The notes under the pieces were generated by a model. The model was given only the letters and a program-made list of their open reading frames with translations. It was not told the origin of the DNA and made no database searches. Shown one piece after another: positions 19,140 through 30,649 of a stretch of 64,000 nucleotides of DNA. Where the stretch lies: NCBI RefSeq assembly GCF_900102315.1, contig NZ_FNBL01000014.1, forward strand, positions 49,651-113,650. Reading direction: 5' to 3'. This DNA comes from Celeribacter baekdonensis. Its GTDB lineage: Bacteria; Pseudomonadota; Alphaproteobacteria; Rhodobacterales; Rhodobacteraceae. How positions within the stretch are numbered: the first letter of the stretch is position 1; each line of letters starts with the position of its first letter. Position numbers and translations under genes: made by a program.

Positions 19140-21167
19140 CTAGGACACCGAGGATGACGCCTTGCGAATATGGTATTGCTTCATCTTGCGATAAAGCGTC
19201 GGGCGAGAAATCCCCAAAACCGCCGCAACCCGCGTCAGGTTGCCGTTTTCCGAAATCATCGTCTGGCGGATGGCCGATGCTTCAATGCTTTCGAGATCGC
19301 CGGAATGACCTTTGAGGATGTTTGGCAGTGGATCTTCTTCGCAACTGGCGAAATCGTCCTGCAATTCGGGCGGCAAGTCCCTCAGGCGCACAAGATCATC
19401 TGTCTTGATCAGATAAACACGTTGCACCACGTTGCGCAATTCACGCACATTGCCCGGCCATTGATAGGCCATAAACCGTTTGATCACCTCATCAGAGAAT
19501 GTCATCGCCGGGCGCCCGGTTTCCCGCGCATAGCTTTGTGAAAAATGAGCGACCAGTTCAAGCACGTCATTCGCACGGTCCCGCAGGGGCGGCACTTCGA
19601 TGGTCACCACGCCAACGCGATAAAACAGGTCACGCCGGAAATTGCCTTTTTCGATCTCTTGCCGCAGGTCGCGGTTCGTCATCGCCACCAGCCGCACGTC
19701 AACCGGACGGCGTTGGCTGCCGCCGACCCGATAGATCGCACGTTGTTCAAGCGCCCGCAGCAAATAGGGTTGCAATTCAATCGGCATGTCCCCGATTTCG
19801 TCGAGGCACAGCACGCCGCCATCGGCCAATTCAAACTTGCCCGCGCGCCCGCCGCGCACCGCCCCGGTGAAGGCCCCGTCCTCATACCCAAAGAGTTCGG
19901 CCCCGATCAGTTCGCCGGAAATCGCCGCACAGTTCACCGGCACATAGGGGGCCTTTTCACGCGGCAATCGACTATGAATCAGCCGCGCGAACAGCTCCTT
20001 GCCGACGCCGGTTTCCCCATGGATCAGCACGGAAACATTGGCTTGCGCCACGCGCTCGGCCAATTCGATTGCATCGACCATTTTGGGCGAGCTACCAATA
20101 ATCTGGATCTCACCCTCGTTCACATTGCTGCGCGGTTTGATCGTACATGTTGCGGGCACTCGGGTCGCATTGTTCTTATTTTTCAAAAACAACGCCGCAC
20201 CGCGATAGACGCCTTCCAGCTTCAGCCGCTCGACACCGTCCGTCTCAAGACTCAGCGGCAGCAGGTTCGTGATCTCTCTGTCTGAGAGCTCCAACAGCTT
20301 TGGCAACAGTTTGTGACCGACTTCCAACTCCTTGGACCGCAACAAGGTTTTTTCATCCACCCCGCGCCGAAACAGAACATGGCCGTTCTTATCCAACAGG
20401 ATCACACCGCGATCCACCCGACTGTATTCGGACATCATGAAGGCTTCGAGCAGCATGGCGCGCTCGTCCTTCTGCTGCTCGGCGAGGGCAATTTCAATTT
20501 CGCGCGCCGAGGCCAAAACCAGAGCAATATTGTGTTGGCGGAAAATCTGGGGCGGGCCAGACAAATCAACGACCCCGATAATCTCTTGGGTAAACGGATC
20601 GCGGATCGGGGCCCCCGCACAGGTCCAGGCCTGCACACCTTCCACGAAATGCTCGGCGGCATGCACATAGGCGGGCTTTCCCGTCGTCAGCGCGGTGCCG
20701 ATCCCGTTGGTCCCGATGGTTTGTTCATTCCAGTCTCCACCGATCTCAAGATGGATGCCCTGACCCTCGTCCAGGATCAACTCGTCCCCAATGGCGTCGA
20801 TGATGACGCCCTGATCATCCGCGAGGATCAGGATCGTCTTGGCTTCTTTCAGATAGGGTTCGAGACGCTTAAAGGCGGCCGATGCCGCCTTGCGCAACGC
20901 GGCATTGCGTTCCTGCCGCAGGAACACCCCGTTCTCGTCAATGATCTTGCGCGACGCCTGCCCACCGGCATTGACCCCGAGCTCCCGGCTGCGCTGCCAC
21001 GAGGCAAGGATTTCCTCGCGCACGGTGTCAGGTCGCGCCTCAGCATTTTGACCGGAGGACACAAAGCGCTCCCACGCCTCACGGGTATGCTGTTCCGAAT
21101 AATCGGAACCGCATATCAGCCCCGCAGCCTTGTCATTTTGCATGTTGAAATAGCTTGAACGGGTCAT
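19140..21167 (-). CDS. AcoR-type sigma-54-dependent activator, probable regulator of the monooxygenase cluster
   Basis: 675 aa. The N-terminal sensor (about residues 50-230) has the GAF-like pattern of AcoR/MimR proteins, including [15 protein letters not shown]. The AAA+ domain has Walker A GETGVGKE at 384-391, the sigma-54 contact loop GAFTGA at 431-436 and Walker B LCLDEIGD near 453-460. A Fis-type HTH ([18 protein letters not shown]) ends the protein. All parts needed to activate sigma-54 polymerase are intact. It sits at the end of the mim array on the same strand, so an alcohol or ketone effector for mimA activation is likely (inference). Confidence 0.9.
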   Translation of the reverse strand: MTRSSYFNMQNDKAAGLICGSDYSEQHTREAWERFVSSGQNAEARPDTVREEILASWQRSRELGVNAGGQASRKIIDENGVFLRQERNAALRKAASAAFKRLEPYLKEAKTILILADDQGVIIDAIGDELILDEGQGIHLEIGGDWNEQTIGTNGIGTALTTGKPAYVHAAEHFVEGVQAWTCAGAPIRDPFTQEIIGVVDLSGPPQIFRQHNIALVLASAREIEIALAEQQKDERAMLLEAFMMSEYSRVDRGVILLDKNGHVLFRRGVDEKTLLRSKELEVGHKLLPKLLELSDREITNLLPLSLETDGVERLKLEGVYRGAALFLKNKNNATRVPATCTIKPRSNVNEGEIQIIGSSPKMVDAIELAERVAQANVSVLIHGETGVGKELFARLIHSRLPREKAPYVPVNCAAISGELIGAELFGYEDGAFTGAVRGGRAGKFELADGGVLCLDEIGDMPIELQPYLLRALEQRAIYRVGGSQRRPVDVRLVAMTNRDLRQEIEKGNFRRDLFYRVGVVTIEVPPLRDRANDVLELVAHFSQSYARETGRPAMTFSDEVIKRFMAYQWPGNVRELRNVVQRVYLIKTDDLVRLRDLPPELQDDFASCEEDPLPNILKGHSGDLESIEASAIRQTMISENGNLTRVAAVLGISRPTLYRKMKQYHIRKASSSVS

Positions 21168-21225
21168 GATGAGGGGACACGCCTTCCTTTCTCATAGCTG
21201 ATGATTCAAAAAGCGCCGTTTTTCC

Positions 21226-21714
21226 TCACGTGCTTTTCAGGTCCAACACACTCTCAAGCTCATTCGCCAAATCCTTCTCGGTGAAGTCGCGGGTGATCTC
21301 AACGCCTTCCAAATGCTTCAACCGGGTGTAAAGATCGTCATCCAACGGGGAGAGGAATCCATTTTCCTTGGTCGCAAGAACCAGCTTTTTAGACATGAAA
21401 TTGCCGCGAATTTCGCCCAACATCTGAATCTGCAACCCACTGGACTTGTCCGCCAATACAACGCGGTTGTTCAGGCTGACTTTCACATAGGGTTCGGGGG
21501 TGTCGTTGCGCACAGGCCCTTTGAGATCATAGATCATCAACCCGTCGAGCTTGGGCTGTTCCCGCCGTTTCGCCTCTTGCTGGCGCATACGGGTATAGCC
21601 ACCGCCGCTGAGCTGGTCGGCGAGCTTGCGGATCACGGGCATATTTTCAGAGATCAGGCGCTTCGCCTTCACATCTTCCGCACGTGGACCTTCCCTCTTC
21701 GAGAAAATATCCAA
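21226..21714 (-). CDS. Unrecognised 162-aa cytoplasmic protein
   Basis: Starts at a TTG with a strong AGGGAGGA ribosome site 8 bases upstream, which supports it as a real gene. No signal peptide or membrane segment. The N terminus is charged and helical (about residues 1-60, including RMRQQEAKRREQ); the middle is beta-like (YVKVSLNNRVVLADKSSGLQIQ is one such stretch in part), and the C terminus is acidic. No family recognised. Located between katG and the AcoR gene (58 bp upstream of the latter), so probably co-transcribed with the activator. Confidence 0.7.
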   Translation of the reverse strand: MDIFSKREGPRAEDVKAKRLISENMPVIRKLADQLSGGGYTRMRQQEAKRREQPKLDGLMIYDLKGPVRNDTPEPYVKVSLNNRVVLADKSSGLQIQMLGEIRGNFMSKKLVLATKENGFLSPLDDDLYTRLKHLEGVEITRDFTEKDLANELESVLDLKST

Positions 21715-21803
21715 TTTCAGTTCCTCCCTGATTAAAAGATTAGCAGCAGTTGTCTCGTCTCTCCAAGAGAAAAGACCGGCCTCGTCCAGCGGAACACATC
21801 ATC

Positions 21804-21830
21804 GGTTTCATGGTAAAAACGGCTGAAACC
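21804..21830. promoter_or_regulatory. Inverted repeat upstream of the 162-aa gene / activator unit
   Basis: GGTTTCA-N13-TGAAACC lies 90 bp upstream of the TTG start at 21714, within the 351-bp gap after katG. Arms are perfect. Placement and spacing suit an operator or upstream activating site for the 162-aa gene and acoR-type regulator. Which protein binds is unknown. Apart from this and the hairpin at 22020, nothing else was seen in 21715-22065. Confidence 0.4.
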
Positions 21831-22019
21831 CGTCGAATTTTGGAAAAACACGTCACGGATCAGATGGATGCAGCCTTCTGTGAGACGCCTCGTTTCCCGA
21901 TTTTCGGAGCATGAGTGTGCAGAAACTGAACAACGTTTTCTCCGCAGATACGGACGAGAACACGGGTTTGGCAGTGCCAAAGGCGGATTTCTGACCCGCG
22001 AGAGACCAACACCGAGGGC

Positions 22020-22048
22020 TGCCAAAGGCCGAAATCCGGCCTTTGGCA
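22020..22048. terminator. Strong stem-loop downstream of katG
   Basis: TGCCAAAGGCCG and CGGCCTTTGGCA form a perfect 12-bp stem with a 5-base loop, starting 18 bp after the katG stop. There is no U-run on the minus strand, so it may act as a Rho-assisted terminator or 3' mRNA stabiliser rather than a classical intrinsic terminator. Confidence 0.55.
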
Positions 22049-22065
22049 TTCTTATTCATAAACGA

Positions 22066-24279
<2,214 letters not shown>

Positions 24280-24327
24280 TTAAAGTGGAACATATAGTTT
24301 GGGCCCATACGTTTTAAAGCACGGGAC

Positions 24328-24353
24328 GGGCATCCCGGTTTCCCGGGCTGCCC
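24328..24353. terminator. Stem-loop between GMC oxidoreductase and katG
   Basis: GGGCAtCCCGG-TTT-CCCGGGcTGCCC type hairpin: 11 pairs with one mismatch, located 23 bp after the GMC stop on the minus strand. No U-run follows. It may partly terminate the mim transcript before katG. Confidence 0.5.
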
Positions 24354-24375
24354 TGATGTAAAGCAAGAGACGGTG

Positions 24376-25947
24376 TCAGAGCGTCTTTTTGCCCATTTCG
24401 GATGCGATGTAATCTGCCTGCCGGATCGCCAATGCCACAATGGTAAGCGTCGGGTTTTCCGCCGCGCCGGTGGTGAACTGACTGCCATCCGAAACAAACA
24501 GGTTGGCAATGTCATGCGACTGACCATGCTTATTGACCACACCATCACGCGCCTTTTCAGACATCCGGTTCGTGCCCATATTATGGGTCGAAGGGTAGGG
24601 CGGCGTCGGGAAGACGCGGGTTGCGCCCACGGCTTCGTAAACGGCAATACCCTGTTTGTACGCGTGACTGCGCATTGCAATGTCGTTCGGGTGATCATCA
24701 AAATGCACATTCGCCACCGGCAACCCATGTTGATCCTTTATATCATGGTTCAACGTGATCCGGTTGGTTTCTTGTGGCATATCTTCGCCGACAAGCCACA
24801 TGCCAGCCATGTTCTCGTAATGATCCAGCGCCGTGGTGAATTCACGACCCCAGCCGCCCGGATCAAGGAAGGCCGCCATGAACGGCAGGCCCAGAGACAG
24901 CGTCTCCATCTCATAACCGCCGACAAACCCGCGCGACGGATCATGGCGCGCTTCGTCTTGGATAATCCCGGCCATGGTGGTGCCACGCCACATACGGACC
25001 GGTTTATCAAACACGCCGTAAACCGATCCGGTCATGTGACGCATATAATTGCGCCCGACCTGACCCGAACTGTTCGCCAAACCATCGGGGAACATGGAGG
25101 AGGCCGAATTCAACAACAGTCGCGGACTTTCGATTGAATTCCCGGCAACACAGACGATCCGTGCCTTTTGCGCGTGCTGTTGCCCTTTGGCATCGACATA
25201 GACAACGCCGCTCACCCTGCCCTTTTTGTCATGCTCAATCCGCATGACATGGCACCGCTCGCGCACTTCCAGATGTCCGGTCGCTTCGCCTTTGGGAATG
25301 TCCGTATAGGCCGAGGACCATTTCGCGCCCCATTTACAGCCCTGAAAACAAAACCCGGTTTGCTGGCACGCCATGCGGCCATCATACTCGGCCGAGTTGA
25401 TCGCCATCCGGCCCGTGTGGACCTCTTTATAGCCCAGGGCCTTTGCCCCGGCTTCGAACACTTTGTAGTTGTTGTTTCCCGGCAAACCCGCCCGGCCACC
25501 CGTGCGTGTGACGCCCAGCTTGGTTTCTGCTTTGGTGTAATAATCGTCCATCTCTCGCGGGTCGATCGGCCAATCCAGAAGGTTCGCGCCCTGGACATCG
25601 CCATAGATCGTTTTGGCCTTCCATTCGTGATCCTGAAACCGCAAAGACGCGCCTGCCCAATGGGTCGTGGTGCCGCCAACCGCCTTTACAATCCACGCAG
25701 GCAAGCCCGAAAAATCCTTGGCCACGCGCCAGTCGCCCGAGGTCGACCGAGGGTCGGTCCACGCAAGTTGGCCAAAGCTGTCCCATTCGTCATTGATATA
25801 ATCCTCTGGCAGATACCGCCCGCCCGCTTCCAGCGAGACAACCGAAATCCCTTTTTGTGCCAATTCATTGGCCAACACGCCGCCACCGGCCCCGGTGCCA
25901 ATAATAACAACAACGCTGTCGTCATTCAGATCAAAAGGTGCAGTCAT
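24376..25947 (-). CDS. GMC-family FAD oxidoreductase
   Basis: 523 aa. The N-terminal FAD fold reads VVIIGTGAGGGVLANELAQKG and ends in VVSLEAG. The GMC C-terminal motif (THNMGTNRM and DGSQFTTGAAENPTLT) carries the expected catalytic His/Asn region. GMC enzymes oxidise alcohols or sugars. Together with the gluconate-2-dehydrogenase-subunit-3-like protein encoded 12 bp upstream, it resembles a membrane-linked dehydrogenase pair that passes electrons to the respiratory chain. In this cluster an alcohol derived from the monooxygenase product is the likely substrate (inference). Confidence 0.9.
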   Translation of the reverse strand: MTAPFDLNDDSVVVIIGTGAGGGVLANELAQKGISVVSLEAGGRYLPEDYINDEWDSFGQLAWTDPRSTSGDWRVAKDFSGLPAWIVKAVGGTTTHWAGASLRFQDHEWKAKTIYGDVQGANLLDWPIDPREMDDYYTKAETKLGVTRTGGRAGLPGNNNYKVFEAGAKALGYKEVHTGRMAINSAEYDGRMACQQTGFCFQGCKWGAKWSSAYTDIPKGEATGHLEVRERCHVMRIEHDKKGRVSGVVYVDAKGQQHAQKARIVCVAGNSIESPRLLLNSASSMFPDGLANSSGQVGRNYMRHMTGSVYGVFDKPVRMWRGTTMAGIIQDEARHDPSRGFVGGYEMETLSLGLPFMAAFLDPGGWGREFTTALDHYENMAGMWLVGEDMPQETNRITLNHDIKDQHGLPVANVHFDDHPNDIAMRSHAYKQGIAVYEAVGATRVFPTPPYPSTHNMGTNRMSEKARDGVVNKHGQSHDIANLFVSDGSQFTTGAAENPTLTIVALAIRQADYIASEMGKKTL

Positions 25948-25959
25948 TGTTCAAACCCC

Positions 25960-26484
25960 TCAAAGCCAATTGATGTCATCGAAACCGCGGTCAATGTATC
26001 CGCCTTGCGAAAAGCTCTCGCCCTCGTAGCCAAAGATCGGCCAGACGGCTTTTTGGTTGTACAGGCCGGTGACCAACCCACCGCGGATCTGTTGAAAGAA
26101 CGGGCTGTTTTCCATCGCACGCAACAGATCAACCCGGTCGCGTTCCCAACCCACGTCGATGTAGCGCGCGTAGCCGATGCCCTTTGCCGCCGCATCCAAA
26201 GCGGCGATATTCGCTTCGATGGTTTCGGCGGCCTCAGCCGTGTCATAACCTTTCATGGCGATGGCGTAATATGCGTCAGAGACCTGATCATGCGGATAGA
26301 TATCGCGCGCCATTTGGATCAGCGTTGCCATGGTTTCGGATGTCAGATGGTCGACCTCCAAAGCCCAGTTTGCGGCCTCCACCCGGCCCGCAACAAAACC
26401 GGAGCCAATGGCGAAGTTGGCGCCGAAGACTGCGCTTTGCGACAACAATTGCCGGCGCGTCATACCTTGTTTGTGAAGAGACAT
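25960..26484 (-). CDS. Gluconate 2-dehydrogenase subunit 3-like protein (Tat-exported)
   Basis: 174 aa from the ATG at 26484, which has GGGAAG upstream; the frame to 26502 was not used. A twin-arginine leader (MTRRQLLSQSAVFGANFAIG) precedes a short helical domain of the gluconate_2-dh3 family. In known systems this small subunit accompanies a GMC flavoprotein and directs or stabilises it at the periplasmic side. The adjacent GMC gene lacks its own signal peptide, so it would be co-exported (inference). Confidence 0.82.
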   Translation of the reverse strand: MSLHKQGMTRRQLLSQSAVFGANFAIGSGFVAGRVEAANWALEVDHLTSETMATLIQMARDIYPHDQVSDAYYAIAMKGYDTAEAAETIEANIAALDAAAKGIGYARYIDVGWERDRVDLLRAMENSPFFQQIRGGLVTGLYNQKAVWPIFGYEGESFSQGGYIDRGFDDINWL

Positions 26485-26505
26485 GTTTTCTTCCCTTTTC
26501 AATTT

Positions 26506-26901
26506 TTACTGATATCTGCCAGCGCGTTGCAGAACTTCGATCTGGTAACCATCCGGGTCCTGAACAAAGAAAAACCGCGCCAGTGTTTTGCCATTGCTTT
26601 TGAAATCAACCACCTTGCGCGGGGCAAACCCCGCCGCCTCGAAACGGGCGTGTTCGGCTTCAAGATCATTGACGCTGAACGCAAGATGCCCGTAGCCGTT
26701 GCCCAGATCGTAAGGCGCGGTTGTGCCCTTATTGACCGTCAGCTCCAGTTCAAATGTGGCCTCTGTGTTGGACAGATAGACGAGCGTGAAATCGTCAAAA
26801 TCAATCCGCTCCGCGACCTCCAGCCCAAAGGCCGCGCGGTAAAAGGCGACAGACTGGGCCTCATTGAGCACCCGGATCATGGAGTGAATTGCTTTTGCCA
26901 T
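26506..26901 (-). CDS. VOC / glyoxalase-I family protein
   Basis: 131 aa, nearly identical in layout to lactoylglutathione lyase: HSMIRVLNEAQSVAFYRAAFGLE at the start, LELTVNKG and GYGHLAFSVND in the middle, and FFVQDPDGYQIEVLQRA at the end. The usual metal ligands (His near residue 5, Glu in FELELT, His in YGHLAF, Glu in YQIEVL) are present. It may isomerise a glutathione hemithioacetal, for example from methylglyoxal arising from acetol metabolism, which would fit a propane/acetone pathway; that link is inference. Confidence 0.85.
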   Translation of the reverse strand: MAKAIHSMIRVLNEAQSVAFYRAAFGLEVAERIDFDDFTLVYLSNTEATFELELTVNKGTTAPYDLGNGYGHLAFSVNDLEAEHARFEAAGFAPRKVVDFKSNGKTLARFFFVQDPDGYQIEVLQRAGRYQ

Positions 26902-26933
26902 TTTCAGTCCTCTACGCTTGGAAATTGTAAATG

Positions 26934-26967
26934 CCCTGCGACCGGGAGCGAGGATCCGGTCGCAGGG
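26934..26967. terminator. 12-bp perfect stem-loop between adh and VOC genes
   Basis: CCCTGCGACCGG and CCGGTCGCAGGG pair perfectly around a 10-base loop, in the 128-bp gap between the alcohol dehydrogenase stop and the VOC start. No U-run follows on the minus strand. It is likely an attenuating or processing/stabilising element inside the operon. The core CTGCGACCGG also occurs in the mimA leader at 36129-36138. Confidence 0.6.
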
Positions 26968-27029
26968 ACGCAGTCATCGGCAAGGTCAATGGGACGATCC
27001 CTTGCGCGTTGACTCACCGGTCCGGGACC

Positions 27030-28073
27030 TCAGGGGACAATCACCCCGCGACCGGTAAACTTGCGATCATTGAAATCGACGATGGCCTGATTGATGTTGT
27101 CGAGACTGTATTCGGTCTGGTGCATCTTCACCTTGCCGTCGGCATTCATTTCCATGAGTTCGACCAGCTCAACAAAGTCTCCCACAAGGCTGCCACCGAT
27201 CTTGATCTCGTTCGCGACCAAGTCCAGCGTCGGCACTTCGACGATGCCGCCATAGCCGACCATGATCAATTCGCCACCCTGACGCAGCAGTTTCCAACAG
27301 ATGTTTTGGGTGCCATGTTCGCCGACAAAGTCGATCACGACATGCGCGCCACCGCCCGTCGCCTCCTTCACCTGTTCGATCAGGTCCGGTCCGCCGTCGA
27401 GAACGATGTCTGCCCCCAACTCTTTGGCAAGCACTTGCGCGGCGGGTTCGCGGTCAACCGCAATCACCCGCGCGCCGCTTGTGTGTTTCAGCACTTGCAA
27501 CGCGATATGACCAAGCCCACCGATCCCCAAAAGCACAACATAGCCCCCCGGATTCAGGAGTTTGGCCGCCTTTTTGGCCGCGCGGTAAGCCGTGATACCC
27601 GCATCCGCCATGGGCGCGACTTCGAGCGGGGTGATGCCGGTGTTCAGCTTGATGACCGAGCTTTCGCTGGTCTTGAAATATTCGGCAAAGCCGCCGTCCA
27701 ACCCGAGACCGGGGAACAGCCCGTGATCGCAGTACATGTCATGCCCATACCGGCAGCTCAGACAGATGCCGCAGCTGCGATGTGGGTGACAGATCACCGC
27801 ATCGCCGGGTTTGACCGAGGTGACGGCACTGCCCACGTCTTCGACCCAGCCCGCATTCTCATGGCCCATGATATAAGGCAAAAGATTGCCCCCGGTATCC
27901 ATGATGTCTTTCCAAACACCTTCGATGATATGCAGGTCGGTGCGGCACAAGCCGGCTGCACCGACCTTGATGATCACCTCATCCGGCGCGGTGATTGTGG
28001 GAGGACGTACGTCTTCAATCTTCAGCTGCACCTTCATTGTGGGATCATATTCGTAGAGTCTTGCTGCTTTCAT
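27030..28073 (-). CDS. Zinc-dependent alcohol dehydrogenase (NAD-linked, MDR family)
   Basis: 347 aa. Catalytic zinc ligands are in GLCRTDLHI, GHENAGWVEDVG and further downstream; the structural zinc lobe is CGICLSCRYGHDMYC with four cysteines. The Rossmann motif is GIGGLGHIALQ. An alcohol dehydrogenase at this point is conserved in mycobacterial mim-type operons, where it would oxidise the secondary or primary alcohol made by the monooxygenase to ketone or aldehyde. 71 bp downstream of groEL. Confidence 0.92.
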   Translation of the reverse strand: MKAARLYEYDPTMKVQLKIEDVRPPTITAPDEVIIKVGAAGLCRTDLHIIEGVWKDIMDTGGNLLPYIMGHENAGWVEDVGSAVTSVKPGDAVICHPHRSCGICLSCRYGHDMYCDHGLFPGLGLDGGFAEYFKTSESSVIKLNTGITPLEVAPMADAGITAYRAAKKAAKLLNPGGYVVLLGIGGLGHIALQVLKHTSGARVIAVDREPAAQVLAKELGADIVLDGGPDLIEQVKEATGGGAHVVIDFVGEHGTQNICWKLLRQGGELIMVGYGGIVEVPTLDLVANEIKIGGSLVGDFVELVELMEMNADGKVKMHQTEYSLDNINQAIVDFNDRKFTGRGVIVP

Positions 28074-28144
28074 GGTCAGGTTCCTTCCGACTGTTCAGAC
28101 CGACCCCGTCACGAGGTCGGCCACCATTTCATTCAAAAACGAGG

Positions 28145-29776
28145 TCAGGGACGGCCCAAAAGTTCAGCACCACCACCGCGCGCAGGGCCTTCGGTCGGAT
28201 CGGCTTCGCCTTCTGCAAGATCCCCAACAAGCGTTTCGGTTGTCAGGATCAGCTGGGCGACAGACGCCGCATTCACCAGGGCTGAAGCCGGGACACGCGC
28301 GGGGTCAATGATCCCCATCGCATACATGTCGCCAAATTCGCCGGTCGCCGCGTTAAAACCATGGCCCGTGGCGCCACCGACAACGGCCTTCGCCACAGCG
28401 TCGACATCTGCGCCAGCATTGCTGGCAATGCGCCGCACCGGTTGCGTCAGGATCGAGCGCACCAGTTCCACGCCTTTGGCGACATCGCCCTCGGCTTTGA
28501 CCCCATCCAGACAGGGCGCGATCTGTGCCAAGGCGGTGCCGCCGCCCGCCACAACACCGTCCTCGGCCGCCGCCCGCACCGCGCACAGCGCATCCTCGAT
28601 CAACTGGATCGTCCGCTTTTGTTCGACCGGGGTGAACCCGCCTGCATAGATGATCGCGCTCCCCCCCGTCAGTTTGGACAGCCGCTCGCGCAGCTTGTCT
28701 TTTTCGACATTCGGCGGTGCGACGTCATACTGCCGTTTCACCTGATTGCGGCGTGCTGTGATCGCCTCGGCGTTGCCCTCACCGCGCAGGATCGAGGTGC
28801 CAGAGGCATGTGAGCGCACCACTTCCGCCCCGCCAAGCTGTGCGCGCGTGACCTTCTCGATCTTCTTGCCAAGATCGCGGGCCAAAACCTCACCTCCGGT
28901 CAGAATGGCAAGATCATCCATCATCGCGGTGCGCCAATGGCCATACTCTGGCGGGTGGACGATCAAGTATTTCCCTGCACCACCACCCTCCAGCAACCGG
29001 ATCACCACCTCAGGCGCGATCTCTTCGGCGATGATCATAAGCGGGCGGTTTTCGCCATCGGCGATGGAAATGGCCGTGTCCAAAATTTCAGGCTGAAGAA
29101 TTTTCTGATCGGTCATCAAGATCAGCGGATGGCGCAAGATCGCTTCCATGTTTTCACGATCCGTGACCATGTGATGCGAGATATATCCGCGCTCGATGGA
29201 CATGCCCTCGACCACATCCATCGTCGTCTCGATGGTCACGCCAAAATCGGCGGAAATGACACCGCTTTTACCCACCCGGCGAAACGCTTCGGCAACCAAT
29301 GCACCAAGGGTCGGGTCCGTCGCAGACACCTGCGCCACGGCTTCAAGATATTCCGGGTGCGCCTCGCAATCGCGTGAGGAGGCATCAATCGCCTTGATGA
29401 TCTCTTGCACGGCCAGATCAATCCCTTTGCACAGATCGACCGGCTTGACACCGCTGTTGGCCAGCTCCACGCCTTTCTGGATCAACGCATTCGCAAGAAC
29501 AATCGCTGTCGTGGTGCCATCACCGGCCACATCGTTGGTCTGCATCGACACTTCGCGGACCACCTGAGCGCCCATGTTTTCAAAACGATCGCTCAGTTCG
29601 ATTTCGGATGCGATGCTCACACCATCGCGGGTGACAAGCGGTGTTCCCACCGGGCGGTCGATCATTGCATTGAGACCCTTCGGGCCGAGCGTGGGCTCAA
29701 CCGCGGCGGCAAGCCGCGCCACACCGCGGGCCAGACAGTCCCTGGCGGTCGTTCCATGCACCATGAGTTTCGCCAT
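28145..29776 (-). CDS. mimG: Dedicated GroEL-like chaperonin of the monooxygenase operon
   Basis: 543 aa, full-length GroEL with the ATP-site motif VAGDGTTTAIVLA near residues 85-97 and LGPKGLNAMID. It diverges from housekeeping GroEL and ends in a Gly/Glu/Pro-rich tail instead of the usual GGM repeats. No groES accompanies it. MimG-type chaperonins are known to be required for folding of the large hydroxylase subunit in mycobacterial mim systems; the same role is inferred here. AAGGAGGAAG precedes the ATG, and a hairpin lies just before it. Confidence 0.88.
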   Translation of the reverse strand: MAKLMVHGTTARDCLARGVARLAAAVEPTLGPKGLNAMIDRPVGTPLVTRDGVSIASEIELSDRFENMGAQVVREVSMQTNDVAGDGTTTAIVLANALIQKGVELANSGVKPVDLCKGIDLAVQEIIKAIDASSRDCEAHPEYLEAVAQVSATDPTLGALVAEAFRRVGKSGVISADFGVTIETTMDVVEGMSIERGYISHHMVTDRENMEAILRHPLILMTDQKILQPEILDTAISIADGENRPLMIIAEEIAPEVVIRLLEGGGAGKYLIVHPPEYGHWRTAMMDDLAILTGGEVLARDLGKKIEKVTRAQLGGAEVVRSHASGTSILRGEGNAEAITARRNQVKRQYDVAPPNVEKDKLRERLSKLTGGSAIIYAGGFTPVEQKRTIQLIEDALCAVRAAAEDGVVAGGGTALAQIAPCLDGVKAEGDVAKGVELVRSILTQPVRRIASNAGADVDAVAKAVVGGATGHGFNAATGEFGDMYAMGIIDPARVPASALVNAASVAQLILTTETLVGDLAEGEADPTEGPARGGGAELLGRP

Positions 29777-29790
29777 ATCTTCCTCCTTCT

Positions 29791-29810
29791 GCCCAAGAGG
29801 TTTCTTGGGC
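29791..29810. promoter_or_regulatory. Hairpin between duplicated Shine-Dalgarno-like sequences ahead of groEL
   Basis: GCCCAAGA and TCTTGGGC form a perfect 8-bp stem with a 4-base loop. On the minus strand it is flanked on both sides by AGGAGGAAG-type purine tracts; the downstream one is the groEL ribosome site. It could modulate groEL translation or mRNA decay. Confidence 0.5.
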
Positions 29811-29841
29811 TTCCTCCTAAAACGTTTATTTTATCAAAGAC

Positions 29842-30645
29842 TTATCGCCCCGCGTTGGCTCCGTCGCGGGGCGGCACACGCCCGGCAATAAAATCAACCA
29901 GCGTTGGCCCCTCGGGGCCGATCTCGACTTCTTTGTAGCGGGTTTTGGCAAGCCCCCGGCATAAGGCGCCGTTGAACTCCATATTGATGCGGGTGCTGCG
30001 GAGGTGGATAAGATGTTCGGTCAGCGCGGCGGCATTGATGGGTTGCCCGTCCCAAGTCGGAAAAGCCAGATCATCCGGGTTGACCGCCAAACCTTGAGAC
30101 AGGAGCAAGTCCAGATACCGAGGCATCTGCCGCAGCTCTTCTTCTCCGGTAAATTCGATCCGCTGAAGCGCCGCTAGCGGCATAGACACGATATCCTCCG
30201 CCCGATGCCCAAGCGCCTGAAGACCCAGCAAAACAACCTCTTGCCGCCGGTCAAAGGCTTTGGACATGAATTTCGCAACCACGTCGTCCAGTCGCTCTCC
30301 CTTGCAATACTGGGCAAAGATGTCGTGGTAATTCCGCCCGCTGTTCACGCCCTCATTAACCTCATCGCCAAAACAATGGTCGTTCAGATGAACGGTCATC
30401 TCTTTGACCCAGGGCAGTGAAGTGATCTCCTTACGGATGCCGAAGGCCATCAGAAAGGCAAAATTCGGCGAACACCAATATGTGGGGAGTCGAAATTCGA
30501 CTCGCACCGTTCTTGCATCCGAAACTTCGACGGTCTCGACGAAACCCATGTCTGTAATGGGTTCGTCGAGTTCTGGGTCTGTCACCGCTTCGAGACGGTC
30601 CCAGACGTCGAGTTCCAGCTCTGTTTTGAGAGTGGACACCAGCAT
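29842..30645 (-). CDS. MIP18/DUF59-family protein, monooxygenase maturation candidate
   Basis: 267 aa from the ATG at 30645, preceded by GGAG and only 4 bp after the amidohydrolase stop. The N-terminal about 110 residues form a DUF59 domain (AVTDPELDEPITDMGFVETV, then VEFRLPTYWCSPNFAF with the conserved Cys). DUF59 proteins help assemble Fe-S or metal sites. The C-terminal half is specific to mim-type operons. Likely helps mature the diiron hydroxylase or the reductase's Fe-S cluster (inference). Confidence 0.8.
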   Translation of the reverse strand: MLVSTLKTELELDVWDRLEAVTDPELDEPITDMGFVETVEVSDARTVRVEFRLPTYWCSPNFAFLMAFGIRKEITSLPWVKEMTVHLNDHCFGDEVNEGVNSGRNYHDIFAQYCKGERLDDVVAKFMSKAFDRRQEVVLLGLQALGHRAEDIVSMPLAALQRIEFTGEEELRQMPRYLDLLLSQGLAVNPDDLAFPTWDGQPINAAALTEHLIHLRSTRINMEFNGALCRGLAKTRYKEVEIGPEGPTLVDFIAGRVPPRDGANAGR

Positions 30646-30649
30646 TGGA

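Noticed and set aside
25168..28649. 614- and 572-codon plus-strand frames opposite GMC, VOC, ADH and groEL
   Set aside because: They span several real genes and gaps on the other strand, and show no recognisable domain.
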